Assembly: GCF_016900095.1 (NCBI RefSeq)
Contig: NZ_JACJJP010000022.1
Span: 1-54,935, forward strand
Origin: Gemmiger formicilis
GTDB taxonomy: Bacteria; Bacillota; Clostridia; Oscillospirales; Ruminococcaceae
Length of the DNA: 54,935 nucleotides
Direction: 5' to 3'
Below, piece after piece: positions 54,905-54,935 of this stretch. The notes beneath the pieces were generated by a model. That model was not told where the DNA came from and did no database searches. It worked only from the letters and a program-made list of their open reading frames with translations. Made by a program: the position numbers and the translations under genes. Positions within the stretch are counted from its first letter, which is position 1. Each line of letters begins with the position of its first letter.

Positions 54905-54935
54905 TCCTTGTTCACCGGGCCCCAGCCCGGTGAAT
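54905..54935 (-). repeat. Multi-hairpin intergenic element, copy F (partial, inverted)
   Basis: CCTTGTTCACCGGG and CCCAGCCCGGTGAAT begin a minus-strand copy cut by the window end. It is identical over this stretch to the start of copy C, and the preceding GGGCAATGGTATTAAAACCA also matches the sequence before copy C. Confidence 0.65.

Overview
This window reads as a chromosomal segment of a GC-rich gut Firmicute of the Oscillospiraceae/Ruminococcaceae type (Faecalibacterium, Gemmiger or Subdoligranulum relatives). That placement is inferred from gene content (FabK-type fatty acid synthesis, ECF S component, transporters without their own ATPase, amylolytic and hexuronate genes), AGGAGG ribosome sites and GC-rich intergenic repeats. 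It was not tested by any search.

Layout. (1) 1-24.8 kb lies between an intact tRNA-Lys(CTT) gene (12-87) and a damaged second copy (24757-24834) sharing a 66-bp identical direct repeat, so it looks like a composite genomic island. Inside are an AT-rich sugar ABC transporter with an XRE regulator (0.2-4.0 kb), mobile-element debris (MobC-like gene, IS110 fragment, M23 peptidase fragment; 4.1-5.1 kb), and a large maltodextrin/glycogen operon (5.2-21.8 kb). At the right edge is a chimeric ORF joining a conjugative-element M23 protein to the C-terminal half of a large serine recombinase (22.2-24.75 kb). (2) 25.2-26.6 kb holds a divergent MerR regulator and aldo/keto reductase pair with a textbook MerR promoter. 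(3) 26.7-31.5 kb is a minus-strand operon: response regulator, histidine kinase, ABC ATPase, FtsX-like permease. (4) 31.7-33.8 kb has dinB and an ECF-type S component, divergent from promoters that share one palindromic -35 hexamer. (5) 34.2-36.8 kb has an arylsulfate sulfotransferase and a TauE/SafE exporter. (6) 37.1-45.5 kb is the type II fatty acid synthesis operon acpP-accD-accA-fabH-fabK-fabD-fabG-fabF-fabZ, followed by a MarR-type (FabT-like) regulator. (7) 46.1-52.4 kb is galacturonate catabolism: uxaC divergent from uxaB, then uxaA and an aldose-1-epimerase-like gene. (8) 52.45-54.6 kb has a divergent AraC regulator and gmd (GDP-mannose 4,6-dehydratase).

How the genes work together. 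In the amylolytic operon, MalEFG-type import delivers maltodextrins to pullulanase, debranching enzyme, phosphorylase, 4-alpha-glucanotransferase, a GH13_20 hydrolase and a GH13_31 glucosidase. A divergent LacI regulator and TTGTTTCGCT/AGCGAAACAA repeats around the promoter suggest how it is controlled. Uxa enzymes convert galacturonate to 2-keto-3-deoxygluconate.

The most striking unexplained signal is a family of ~145-nt intergenic elements (four full copies, one expanded copy and one partial copy). Each folds into a series of hairpins whose stems change sequence while staying paired, which points to selection on RNA or single-strand DNA structure. Two of them sit in matching inverted pairs.
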